Below, one piece after another: positions 34,713-41,740 of a stretch of DNA of 41,740 nt; position 1 is the stretch's first letter; every line of letters starts with the position of its first letter. The notes beneath the pieces were generated by a model, which had not been told where the DNA came from, did no database searches, and saw only the letters and a list, made by a program, of their open reading frames with translations. The stretch is taken from assembly GCA_947253875.1 (NCBI GenBank), contig CAMYAM010000012.1, positions 1 through 41,740 of the forward strand, read 5' to 3'. The position numbers and the translations under genes were made by a program. This DNA comes from an uncultured Fastidiosipila sp. GTDB taxonomy: Bacteria; Bacillota; Clostridia; Saccharofermentanales; Fastidiosipilaceae.

Positions 34713-35735
34713 TTAATTTAAATGTATGTTATAAACTTGCAAGTTCAAGTCACTAGCCGTTTCAATTTGCTCGTTATACCAAGATCTAGCAGTCTCATTA
34801 TTTTGAACTAACAAAATTACGCTCTCAATAGGTTCACTATCGTTATCCTCTAGTGCTGACAAAAGTGATTCTTCAAGTACCTTTATTCCATATTTATCAA
34901 ATAATTTTCGACTTTCATCATCTAATTTATACTCAACAAGTGCTAACTTAGTGCTTGCATTAATTTTTTGGAGATACAAATCTAACTTCCTTAATTGGTT
35001 CTGTCCAGGTACATAGAAAAGATTCTCTGGTTTGCCACCATAGTAAGTAGTCGGATAACGTAACTTCTTGGATAAAAATTCTTTTATATACACCAATAGT
35101 GAAACTATAACGAAGCTTAGTACTATACTTGCTAATAAAACTTTTATAGCAGTCTTAATTTTATAAGAAGCACCTAACATCTGCTTATTCTCAATTGCTT
35201 GTTGATTAAGTGGATCATAATGTTCCACAGGATTAACAGTATATACATTAAGATGCTTAAATAGAGGATTTGCTTTGTTGGTCAATTTGTCATAATAGAA
35301 CTCAGCAATTTCTTGATTCTCCTTGCTATCTTTTGACAAATCAACTTTGAATAAAATAGTAGAAGTATCAGAAATTAATTCAGCCTCAATTACATTTAAG
35401 TCAGCAATTTCGATATTCTCTATAATTTCTGGCTTTATATCCAAGTCTTTAATTGGTTTATTCAAATAAGTTTCTAACTCTTGCTTATGTTCTTGATTAT
35501 TCAAGATCTTTGTCAATAACCTAAAGTTCAAAGCTGATCTATGCTCATTAACCAAAAATAGCTCAAATGAATATGCAGTATCTTCTTCATTGGTTATTGT
35601 ATTTCTCACATTATTAGAACGTCTTTGTAATACAAAAGTTAGTGCAGCAAAAATAAGGACAGTTAAAAGAATTATTGTTAGTAATAGTTTCCAGAATTTA
35701 TCCTTTAGAAATTTGAATATATCATCTTTATACAT
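34713..35735 (-). CDS. Wzz-like chain-length protein with extra C-terminal domain
   Basis: 340 residues: helix 1 at about 15-35, extracytoplasmic domain to about 190, helix 2 at about 195-215, then a cytosolic region of about 120 residues. Gram-positive CapA/Wzz adaptors usually stop soon after helix 2. The extra region (from YPTTYYGGKPENLFYVPG) ends in an alternating strand-helix pattern (SVILLVQNNETARSWYNEQI). This loosely recalls the C-terminus of BY-kinases, but no Walker A is present. Likely role: sets polymer length. The proline-rich signature next to helix 2 is weak. AGAGG precedes the ATG. Confidence 0.7.
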   Translation of the reverse strand: MYKDDIFKFLKDKFWKLLLTIILLTVLIFAALTFVLQRRSNNVRNTITNEEDTAYSFELFLVNEHRSALNFRLLTKILNNQEHKQELETYLNKPIKDLDIKPEIIENIEIADLNVIEAELISDTSTILFKVDLSKDSKENQEIAEFYYDKLTNKANPLFKHLNVYTVNPVEHYDPLNQQAIENKQMLGASYKIKTAIKVLLASIVLSFVIVSLLVYIKEFLSKKLRYPTTYYGGKPENLFYVPGQNQLRKLDLYLQKINASTKLALVEYKLDDESRKLFDKYGIKVLEESLLSALEDNDSEPIESVILLVQNNETARSWYNEQIETASDLNLQVYNIHLN

Positions 35736-35774
35736 CTTTTACCTCTCAATTATAGAGTCGTTTATTTTTCTAAG

Positions 35775-36902
35775 CTAATCCTTTAACCAAACAGTTTTGT
35801 TGACTATATCTGTATAGCTTTGAATTATTTTAATAACCTTGATTGATACATTTTTGTCAATATAGTCATCAGGCATCACTGTCTCTTCATTGTTTAAATA
35901 CATTGCTGTAGCTAATTCTACAGATTGCTCTACAACTTCTGTATCAACACCACCAATGATTATAGTTCCGTGATCAAGTACTTCTGGACGCTCAGTAGAT
36001 GTTCTAATTAATACTCCTGGGAAGCCCAATAGAGCACTCTCTTCGGAAAGAGTACCACTATCTGATAATACGCAAAAAGCTTCTTTTTGTAATTTGTTAT
36101 AGTCGAAATAGCCGAAAGGTTCAAGGTTTCTAACTAATTCGTGGAATTTGAAATTTCTTCTCTCGATAAAGTTTCTTGTACGTGGGTGAGTTGAGAAAAT
36201 TACAGGATATTGATATTTCTCCGCAATATTATTAATTGCAGTCATTAAGCGCATGAACTTATCTTCGTTGTCAATATTCTCTTCTCTATGAGCAGAAACC
36301 AAGAAGTATTTTCCTGGTTCTAGGTCTAGTTCTTCTAAAACTTTTGATTTCTCTATAGACTCTTTATTTTGTTCCAAAACTTCAGTCATTGGAGACCCTG
36401 TAACAAAGGTAGTCTTACCATCTATACCCTCTGACAAGAGATATCTTCTAGCATGCTCTGTATAAGGTAGGTTAACATCACTAATGTGGTCAACAATTTT
36501 TCTATTTACCATCTCAGAAACATTCCAGTCCCAGCATCTATTACCAGCTTCCATGTGGAAAATAGGTACTTTCAAGCGTTTTGCAGAAATTGCTGAAAGT
36601 GCTGAGTTTGTATCTCCAAGTACTAAAAGAGCATCAGGTTGCTCCTTTTGAATAATCTCGTATGACTTAGCAATTATATTACCTATAGTTTCTCCTAGAT
36701 CTTTGCCTGGACTGTCTAGGTAGTAATCAGGTTCTTTCAAGCCGAAGTTATCAAAGAATACTTGGTTTAACTGATAATCATAATTTTGTCCTGTGTGAAC
36801 TAAAATATGGTCAAAGTACTTATCAGCCTTCTTAATAACTTCAGAAAGTCTAATAATCTCAGGTCTTGTACCTAGAATTGTCATTAATTTTAATTTTTTC
36901 AT
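35775..36902 (-). CDS. capG: UDP-GlcNAc 2-epimerase family, CapG/WbjD-like
   Basis: 375 residues from an ATG at 36902 (GAGG five bases upstream); longer in-frame extension to 36986 would run into capF and lacks a ribosome site. Non-hydrolysing 2-epimerase blocks: GTRPEIIRLSEV, HTGQNYDYQLNQVFF, HMEAGNRCWDWN, SAHREENID. HMEAGNRC, rather than HVEAGLRT of WecB, points to the CapG branch, the last step of UDP-N-acetyl-L-fucosamine synthesis. The position directly after capE and capF supports that. An ordinary UDP-ManNAc-forming WecB is the alternative. Confidence 0.85.
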   Translation of the reverse strand: MKKLKLMTILGTRPEIIRLSEVIKKADKYFDHILVHTGQNYDYQLNQVFFDNFGLKEPDYYLDSPGKDLGETIGNIIAKSYEIIQKEQPDALLVLGDTNSALSAISAKRLKVPIFHMEAGNRCWDWNVSEMVNRKIVDHISDVNLPYTEHARRYLLSEGIDGKTTFVTGSPMTEVLEQNKESIEKSKVLEELDLEPGKYFLVSAHREENIDNEDKFMRLMTAINNIAEKYQYPVIFSTHPRTRNFIERRNFKFHELVRNLEPFGYFDYNKLQKEAFCVLSDSGTLSEESALLGFPGVLIRTSTERPEVLDHGTIIIGGVDTEVVEQSVELATAMYLNNEETVMPDDYIDKNVSIKVIKIIQSYTDIVNKTVWLKD

Positions 36903-36936
36903 ATTAACCTCTGTTTTTAAGTTTTTATTTTTGGAA

Positions 36937-38049
36937 CTAAACGTTTTCCAGATGAGTATCAGGATTTTCTGGGTCAAAATTCTCATTTGCCCACATGACT
37001 GTAATTAAGTCATCGTCGCCTATATTAACAATATTGTGTACATAGCCAGTTGGTATATCGATAACTTCTAATTTTTCTGAACTAACTTCATAAGTTATGA
37101 CTTCATCAGAGAACACTTGTCTCAAATTGACTTGAGCTTTACCTTGTACAACTAAGTACTTCTCAACTTTGCTAGTATGCCAGTGTTCGCCCTTGCTAAT
37201 TCCAGGCTTGGAGATATTAACAGATACTTGCCCTGCACCATGAGATCTAAATATCTCTGTAAAAGATCCTCTGTGATCCTCGTGTTGCACTAAATCATAA
37301 GCAAAGTCATTTTCTGGAATATAGCTTGTATATGTACTGTATAACTTGCTTGTTAATGGATCAGATAAATCTGGTAACAGTCTACTCTCACGCATCTCTG
37401 CAAAAGATTTGATAGTTCTAGCTAACTCGCCCAGACTTATAGGATACTCTGGTTCGACTGAGTAGTATTCACTTGTTTCTATCGAACTATCATTCTCCAT
37501 GGTCTTAATTAAAGCATCTACTACATCATCAATATATACGAGATAGATTACGTGACTTTCGTCATTAATTTGAATATCTAAGCCTCTAGCTATATTGTGA
37601 CACCAGGTAGCAACAACTGAATTGTAATTAGGTCTGCTCCATTTACCAAAAAGATTTGAGAACCTATAGATATAAACTTCAACACCTTCAGATTTGGCAT
37701 AGTCTAAGACATAATCTTCACCAGCTTTTTTGCTACGTCCATAAGGATTATCTTGTTCCGCTTGAATTGAACTGGACAACAAAAATCTAGCCTTATTATT
37801 GTATTTCTTGAGCTTACTTAAAATTTCATCTGTTAAATCTGCATTCCCTGTTTTAAATTCTTCAACGTTCTCTGGACGATTCACCCCAGCAAGATGGAAG
37901 ATGAAATCAACATCTTTACAGGCTGAGTCAAGGTCTTCTTGGGAGGAGTCTTTATCATACTCAATAATATCTGAATAGCCACGATTCTTTAATTCTAAGC
38001 ATAAATTTTTACCAACGAAGCCTTTTGCCCCAGTAACTAATATTTTCAT
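36937..38049 (-). CDS. capF: CapF, bifunctional SDR epimerase/reductase with C-terminal cupin
   Basis: 370 residues. Residues 1-250 form an extended SDR with GAKGFVGKNL, a LSSSIQA catalytic Ser region and NPYGRSKKAGE with Tyr/Lys. Residues about 255-370 form a cupin with HEDHRGSF and the metal-binding SKGEHWHTSKVEKYLVV block. In S. aureus the cupin epimerises and the SDR reduces the CapE product, giving UDP-N-acetyl-L-talosamine-type intermediate for CapG. AGGAG precedes the ATG. 34 bases separate it from capG. Confidence 0.92.
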   Translation of the reverse strand: MKILVTGAKGFVGKNLCLELKNRGYSDIIEYDKDSSQEDLDSACKDVDFIFHLAGVNRPENVEEFKTGNADLTDEILSKLKKYNNKARFLLSSSIQAEQDNPYGRSKKAGEDYVLDYAKSEGVEVYIYRFSNLFGKWSRPNYNSVVATWCHNIARGLDIQINDESHVIYLVYIDDVVDALIKTMENDSSIETSEYYSVEPEYPISLGELARTIKSFAEMRESRLLPDLSDPLTSKLYSTYTSYIPENDFAYDLVQHEDHRGSFTEIFRSHGAGQVSVNISKPGISKGEHWHTSKVEKYLVVQGKAQVNLRQVFSDEVITYEVSSEKLEVIDIPTGYVHNIVNIGDDDLITVMWANENFDPENPDTHLENV

Positions 38050-38109
38050 ATTTTCTCCTATTAAGATATTTTCAACAAGAAATTCAAATGTCTAGCTACA
38101 ACTAGATAC

Positions 38110-39138
38110 TTACTTCTTCCAATTCTCCAACTCTTCACGAACGTAATCAACAGTCAACAGTAATTCTTTGACCTCCTCTACATTCAATCTTCTGGCGTTA
38201 TCAGAATTGAACTGTTCAACGACTTGGCGAGAATCTGCTGCACCTTCTTTGAAATAAACATCATAGTTTAAATTTCTAGTATCAGCAGGGATTCTATAGT
38301 AGTCACCCATATCAATTGCCTTAGCCATCTCTTCGCTTGTAACTAGAGTTTCGTACATCTTCTCACCGTGACGTTTACCGATAATCTTAATTTCGTTATC
38401 TGCATCAAATAGCTCTAATAAAGCTTGAGCTAAATCACCAATAGTTGAAGCTGGAGCTTTTCTTACTAGTAAATCACCTGGATCAGCATGTTCAAATGCA
38501 TACATTACCAAGTCAATTGCTTCAGGCAAACTCATTAAGAATCTTGTCATGAGTGGTTCTGTTATTGTAAGTGCTTGACCTGTCTTGATTTGGTTAATAA
38601 ACAATGGGATTACAGATCCTCTTGATGCCATAACATTTCCGTATCTAGTTGAGCATACTAGGGTCTTGTTATCTCTATAGCTCTTAGTCTTGGCGACAAC
38701 TAGTTTCTCCATAATAGCCTTGGTCATTCCCATAGCATTAATAGGATAGGCTGCCTTGTCTGTTGATAAGCAAACAATACCTTCAATACCTTCTTCTACT
38801 GCAGCATTAATAACATTATCTGCACCTAGAATATTAGTCTTAACAGCTTCAATTGGGAAAAACTCAGCACTAGGAACTTCTTTGATAGCAGCTGCATGGA
38901 AAACATAATCTACTCCACGCATAGCATTTTTTACGCTATCGTATTCTCTAATATCTCCAATGAAATAGTTAATCTTGTCACTCTTGTAGTCGTGACGCAT
39001 TGCGTCATGCTTTGCCTCATCTCTAGAAAATACACGAATTTCTTTGATATCTGTATCTAAGAAACGATCTACACAGGCTCTACCAAAAGATCCTGAACCT
39101 CCTGTAATAAGCAAAACTTTATCCTTAAAAAAACTCAT
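38110..39138 (-). CDS. capE: CapE-type UDP-GlcNAc inverting 4,6-dehydratase
   Basis: 342-residue SDR. TGGSGSFGR at 12-20 is the nucleotide loop. The catalytic area is CLSTDKAAYPINAMGMTK with Ser125, Asp127-Lys128 and Met136/Lys140: the usual Tyr of the SDR triad is Met, as in CapE. It removes water from UDP-GlcNAc and inverts C5, opening the L-sugar route completed by capF and capG. Its ATG overlaps the stop of the glycosyltransferase upstream by one base (TAATG), with GAGGAG inside that gene. A FlaA1/PseB-like enzyme would look similar; the neighbours favour capE. Confidence 0.92.
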   Translation of the reverse strand: MSFFKDKVLLITGGSGSFGRACVDRFLDTDIKEIRVFSRDEAKHDAMRHDYKSDKINYFIGDIREYDSVKNAMRGVDYVFHAAAIKEVPSAEFFPIEAVKTNILGADNVINAAVEEGIEGIVCLSTDKAAYPINAMGMTKAIMEKLVVAKTKSYRDNKTLVCSTRYGNVMASRGSVIPLFINQIKTGQALTITEPLMTRFLMSLPEAIDLVMYAFEHADPGDLLVRKAPASTIGDLAQALLELFDADNEIKIIGKRHGEKMYETLVTSEEMAKAIDMGDYYRIPADTRNLNYDVYFKEGAADSRQVVEQFNSDNARRLNVEEVKELLLTVDYVREELENWKK

Positions 39139-40364
39139 TAATTTACTCCTCTCTCAATTAATGTTTCTAAATAACTATATAATTTTCTCATAAATTCATC
39201 CAAAGTAAAATGCTGATCATAATAAGCTCTTGCATTTTTGCCCATAGTGTCTACTAGGTCTTTATCATACTCTAATCTCAAAATATTTTCAGCTAAGATG
39301 TCGCTTCTACCTTGCTCAACTGTTAACCCAGCCTGAGACTCTTCCAACACTGCTGAAGCTCCTGCACCTGCCATTGCTATGACTGGTTTAGCTGCCGACA
39401 TGTAACCTTGTAACTTCGCTGGCAAAGTATCGCCAATATAATTATCTCTCTTCAAGGTTAAAAGAAAAGCATACGCATGCTGATAATAAGCTCTTAGCTC
39501 ATCTTTGCTAACTCGACCATGTAGTTTCATAATATTATCTAGCTTCTTTTGCTCAACTAATTCTTTAATCCTAGAGAATTCAGAACCATCTCCAAAAATA
39601 TCAATTTGTATCTCCCTTGATCTATCTGCATACTTTGTTTGCAAAAGCTCAGCTGCATCTACTAAAACATCTAACATCTGCACAGCCCCAATGTTACCTG
39701 CGTAAATGAAGTGCTTCTTGTCATCTTTAAATGGGTTTGGCAAATCCTCTTCGCACAACATGTCAATTGAGTGTTGGGGCAGATAATGCATTTCTTCTGG
39801 GTCAAGACCATGGGTAATATGTAGATACTCTGCAAAAGGCTCCGAACTAATTAAAAGCTGATCTGCAGAACTATAAATATTCTTAGAATACTTAGAAATA
39901 ATCTTATATACGGGATTAGTCTCTGTCAGATGCCAAGCCTTGAGAGATTCTGGCCAAATATCCAAAACATACATTGATAAAGGTATATTAGTTTGCTTAC
40001 GTAATGCTCTAGCAGCATGCGCCATAGAAATCGGCGAAAGTTGATATGAGAATATAACGTCAAAATCTTTCGGCAAATCTTTCAAACGTTTCTTAGAATT
40101 TATAGCAAATGAAGCGTAGTTCAAAAATCTATGGAAAATTCCATCTCTTCTCTCATGAATCTTAGTTCTATGGACTGTAACACCATTGACTGTTTCAGTG
40201 ATAACTTTAGGCCACTTATACTCTTCTGGGACTACTCCCTTTGGATAGTTAGGTAAACCTGTAAGCACGTGAACATCGTGACCATCTTTAGCCATTCTAA
40301 AAGTTATCTCATTGATATTAAAATCATCTGGATAGAAATTTTGCGTTATTACTAATATTTTCAA
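39138..40364 (-). CDS. WbuB-like glycosyltransferase, GT4
   Basis: 408 residues from a TTG at 40364. GGAGG five bases upstream fixes this start (an in-frame TTG at 40376 overlaps the ribosome site itself). N-terminal block ITQNFYPDDFNINEITFRMAKDG with NYPKG matches WbuB/WcaI-type enzymes, often adjacent to capE/capF/capG-like genes and predicted to transfer L-FucNAc. The donor domain has AGNIGAVQMLD and QGYMSAAKPVIAMAGAG. First gene of the polysaccharide operon, just downstream of the promoter at 40394-40422. The acceptor is not known. Confidence 0.88.
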   Translation of the reverse strand: MKILVITQNFYPDDFNINEITFRMAKDGHDVHVLTGLPNYPKGVVPEEYKWPKVITETVNGVTVHRTKIHERRDGIFHRFLNYASFAINSKKRLKDLPKDFDVIFSYQLSPISMAHAARALRKQTNIPLSMYVLDIWPESLKAWHLTETNPVYKIISKYSKNIYSSADQLLISSEPFAEYLHITHGLDPEEMHYLPQHSIDMLCEEDLPNPFKDDKKHFIYAGNIGAVQMLDVLVDAAELLQTKYADRSREIQIDIFGDGSEFSRIKELVEQKKLDNIMKLHGRVSKDELRAYYQHAYAFLLTLKRDNYIGDTLPAKLQGYMSAAKPVIAMAGAGASAVLEESQAGLTVEQGRSDILAENILRLEYDKDLVDTMGKNARAYYDQHFTLDEFMRKLYSYLETLIERGVN

Positions 40365-40393
40365 ATTGGCCTCCAATAATGCTTCTAGACGAT

Positions 40394-40422
40394 AGTATAT
40401 TCATTTTTGCAGTGGTTGTCTA
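40394..40422 (-). promoter_or_regulatory. Promoter of the polysaccharide operon
   Basis: On the minus strand -35 TAGACA (40422-40417), 17 bases, -10 TATACT (40399-40394), about 30 bases before the TTG start. GTCTA (outer) and TAGAC (overlapping the -35) form a spaced inverted repeat that could be a control site. Confidence 0.6.
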
Positions 40423-40473
40423 TTGGTGGGTGATTACATGTAGACGAATTTAACTGCAGAACTAGTTTTGATA

Positions 40474-40512
40474 ATAAAAGAAAAAAGCCAGCAAGTTATA
40501 ACTGCTAGCTTT
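40474..40512 (-). terminator. Terminator of tRNA-Ser
   Basis: On the minus strand AAAGCTAGCAGTTATAACT folds with TGCTGGCTTT (40512-40484), one G-T pair, followed by a T-rich run TTTTTTCTTTTA. It lies seven bases after the tRNA 3' CCA and closes the tRNA transcript ahead of the polysaccharide promoter. Confidence 0.75.
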
Positions 40513-40518
40513 CATACG

Positions 40519-40607
40519 TGGCGGAGAGAGTGGGATTCGAACCCACGAAGGGTTGCCCCTTGCCGGTTTTCAAGACCGGTGCCTTCAGCCAACTCGACCA
40601 TCTCTCC
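40519..40607 (-). tRNA. tRNA-Ser(UGA) with encoded CCA
   Basis: Reading the minus strand, GGAGAGA pairs with TCTCTCC in the acceptor arm, followed by discriminator G and CCA (40521-40519). The anticodon arm CCGGT-CTTGAAA-ACCGG gives anticodon TGA. A long variable arm (class II tRNA, GGGGCAACCC-type stem) and GGGTTCGAATCCC T-arm follow. About 86 bases without CCA. Confidence 0.97.
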
Positions 40608-40625
40608 AAAATTTAGTGCCTTAGT

Positions 40626-40654
40626 ATAATACTGTAATTCAAAAGAAAATGCAA
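40626..40654 (-). promoter_or_regulatory. Promoter of tRNA-Ser
   Basis: On the minus strand -35 TTGCAT (40654-40649), 17 bases, -10 TATTAT (40631-40626), ending 18 bases before the tRNA 5' end. Confidence 0.55.
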
Positions 40655-40841
40655 GTGCTTATTTTTTCATCAATTAGTTCACTATAGGCGAAATATAAGT
40701 TCATTAATCCCTTATGTTAAAAACACATTAAAAGTTCGTTAAATACGTATAAATCAAGGTAAAAAGCTAATTCTAAAATAAAAATGATGTACAATAAAAT
40801 TGATAGTTAGATAAACTTCAATTTAAAAAGGAGAATATGCC

Positions 40842-41384
40842 ATGAAAGAATTGAAACAAATTGAACTAAAAGATATAGATTTATTTTCTTATCTAAGTTC
40901 AGAAGAAGAAAATTTTGTAATTGTATCCGGTGACAACAAAAATAATAATGCCATGGTTACTAATCAGGTAAGTTTTGGGAAAATGCGTAACAAAGATATA
41001 GCAACTATATACCTGGGCAAAGATTTCTATACTCGTGGATACGTTGAAAAGAAAGGTAGATTCAGTATAAATCTTCTACCTCAGAATGATAAATCAAAAG
41101 AAATTTTGGATAAATTAGCTCATTCAAGTGGTAAAGATACAGATAAAATTAAAGAAACTGATCTTACACTAATTCCAGATAAAACCCCAAAAATTGAAGA
41201 AGCAGAGTATGTAATAACTTGTAGAGTAATATACAGAAGCCATCTAGAAAAAGATTCTTTTTTCAAAAAATACAAGAAATTTGCTAAAGAAGAATATGAA
41301 AATGGATTTGACTACGCATACGTTGCTGAGATAAAGAAAGTTTATAAAGTTATTGATACTGATAATTCTGTTGAAAACGATTAA
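40842..41384 (+). CDS. Flavin-reductase-like protein (FMN-binding split barrel)
   Basis: 180 residues. The frame FVIVSGDNKNNNAMVTNQVSFG, TIYLGKDFYTRGYVEKKGRFSINLLP and AHSSGKDTDKIKETDLTLIP follow the layout of clostridial PF01613-like flavin reductases (N-M-T near residue 37, SxSGxDxDKxxxTxL block near 105). The more usual TASW/WG motif is replaced by TNQVSFG. Such proteins bind FMN and reduce it with NAD(P)H or serve as redox partner; the substrate is inferred only. AAGGAG lies eight bases before the ATG. Monocistronic with a terminator downstream. Confidence 0.75.
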   Translation: MKELKQIELKDIDLFSYLSSEEENFVIVSGDNKNNNAMVTNQVSFGKMRNKDIATIYLGKDFYTRGYVEKKGRFSINLLPQNDKSKEILDKLAHSSGKDTDKIKETDLTLIPDKTPKIEEAEYVITCRVIYRSHLEKDSFFKKYKKFAKEEYENGFDYAYVAEIKKVYKVIDTDNSVEND

Positions 41385-41440
41385 TTTGATTATTAATAAT
41401 TAATAATATTAAACACCATATACCATGCAAATTTAATTAA

Positions 41441-41472
41441 GGGTCTAGTAATTTACTAGGCCCTATTTTTAT
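41441..41472 (+). terminator. Terminator of the flavin-reductase-like gene
   Basis: GGGTCTAGTAA (41441-41451) pairs with TTACTAGGCCC (41453-41463), one G-T pair, followed by TATTTTTATT on the plus strand. Confidence 0.85.
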
Positions 41473-41504
41473 TCTTGAATTATTTTAAGTATTTAATTTT
41501 CTAC

Positions 41505-41536
41505 GTAAAAAAGAAGTGAGACCGGAGTCCCACTTC
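41505..41536 (-). terminator. Terminator of the right-edge surface gene
   Basis: On the minus strand GAAGTGGGAC and GTCTCACTTC (41536-41513) pair with one mismatch across TCCG, followed by TTTTTT and TACG (41512-41505). It lies 28 bases after the stop codon of the partial gene. Confidence 0.85.
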
Positions 41537-41564
41537 TGTAATTAACATTATTATTTAAGAAAGA

Positions 41565-41740
41565 TTACTTTCTGTTTTTAATGTATGCAGCACCTAAAGC
41601 ACTTACTAATGTTGCAACACCTACTAGAGCTGTTGAAGCTACACCTGTAGCTGCTACTTTCTTAGCTTCTGTTGCTTTTGTTTCTTTAGCTTTTTCTGTT
41701 GCTTTTGTTTCTTTAGCTTTTTCTGTTGCTTTTGTTTCTT
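41565..41740 (-). CDS. Surface protein C-terminus with repeats and sorting-like tail (partial)
   Basis: Fifty-seven codons end at a stop at 41565-41567 and the frame is open at the right edge. The visible part holds nine-residue repeats (KETKATEKA), then AKKVAATGVAST, a hydrophobic helix (about 22 residues) and the basic tail IKNRK. This layout is a cell-wall sorting signal, but the expected LPXTG is VAATG. Lys/Glu/Thr-rich repeats would span the wall or form a helix. The N-terminal part and signal peptide lie outside the window. It could be sortase-independent and membrane-anchored; not resolved. Confidence 0.75.
   Translation of the reverse strand, partial: ETKATEKAKETKATEKAKETKATEAKKVAATGVASTALVGVATLVSALGAAYIKNRK
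41671..41740. repeat. 27-bp tandem repeat in the right-edge surface gene
   Basis: Identical units at 41671-41697 and 41698-41724 and an identical partial copy at 41725-41740. Each encodes nine residues (KETKATEKA, minus strand). The array is open at the edge. Confidence 0.9.

Noticed and set aside
35775..36986. Longer N-terminus for the 2-epimerase starting at 36986
   Set aside because: It would overlap capF by 50 bases and lacks a ribosome site; GAGG before the ATG at 36902 and the family start MKKLKLMTILGTRPE favour the shorter form.

Overview
The window is AT-rich (low-GC) bacterial DNA, most likely from a Bacillota (Clostridia-type) anaerobe. The support is a Gram-positive-style surface protein with G5 repeats, strong AGGAGG-like ribosome sites, frequent TTG starts, short U-tailed terminators, a YtrA-type GntR/ABC operon, a cap-type polysaccharide locus and an encoded CCA on the tRNA. 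I cannot fix the genus. Both ends of the window lie inside perfect short tandem repeats within coding sequence, so this may be a whole contig that broke at repeats.

Left part (1-23,100), mostly housekeeping on the minus strand: a large secreted G5-repeat surface protein (cut by the left edge), gap (GAPDH) with promoter and terminator, an AI-2E family membrane protein, the pth-mfd pair, a 630-bp intergenic region with a DnaA-box cluster, a divergent NamZ/DUF1343 protein, hflX, a four-gene GntR/ABC-transporter operon with an operator over its promoter, trmB on the plus strand, and a coupled pair of an AraC-type response regulator and a beta-CASP metallo-hydrolase.

Middle (23,100-26,900) is an accessory island. 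It holds very AT-rich small membrane proteins of unknown function on the plus strand, a duplicated leader, gene debris, and a class II Fic protein with C-terminal winged helix on the minus strand. The Fic promoter is flanked by strong GGCGAGA palindromes that suggest autoregulation.

Right part (26,900-40,430) is a surface-polysaccharide locus. One operon read leftwards from a good promoter at 40,394-40,422 carries a WbuB-like glycosyltransferase, CapE, CapF and CapG-type enzymes (together the UDP-N-acetyl-L-fucosamine route), a Wzz-like chain-length protein, a glycosyltransferase, a Wzy-like polymerase and another glycosyltransferase. A flippase (plus strand), a UDP-glucose dehydrogenase and a second O-antigen ligase/polymerase-like protein complete it. 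No initiating phosphoglycosyltransferase and no tyrosine kinase/phosphatase pair is in the window. Beyond it lie tRNA-Ser(UGA), a flavin-reductase-like protein, and the C-terminus of a second repeat-containing surface protein with a sorting-signal-like tail but no LPXTG.
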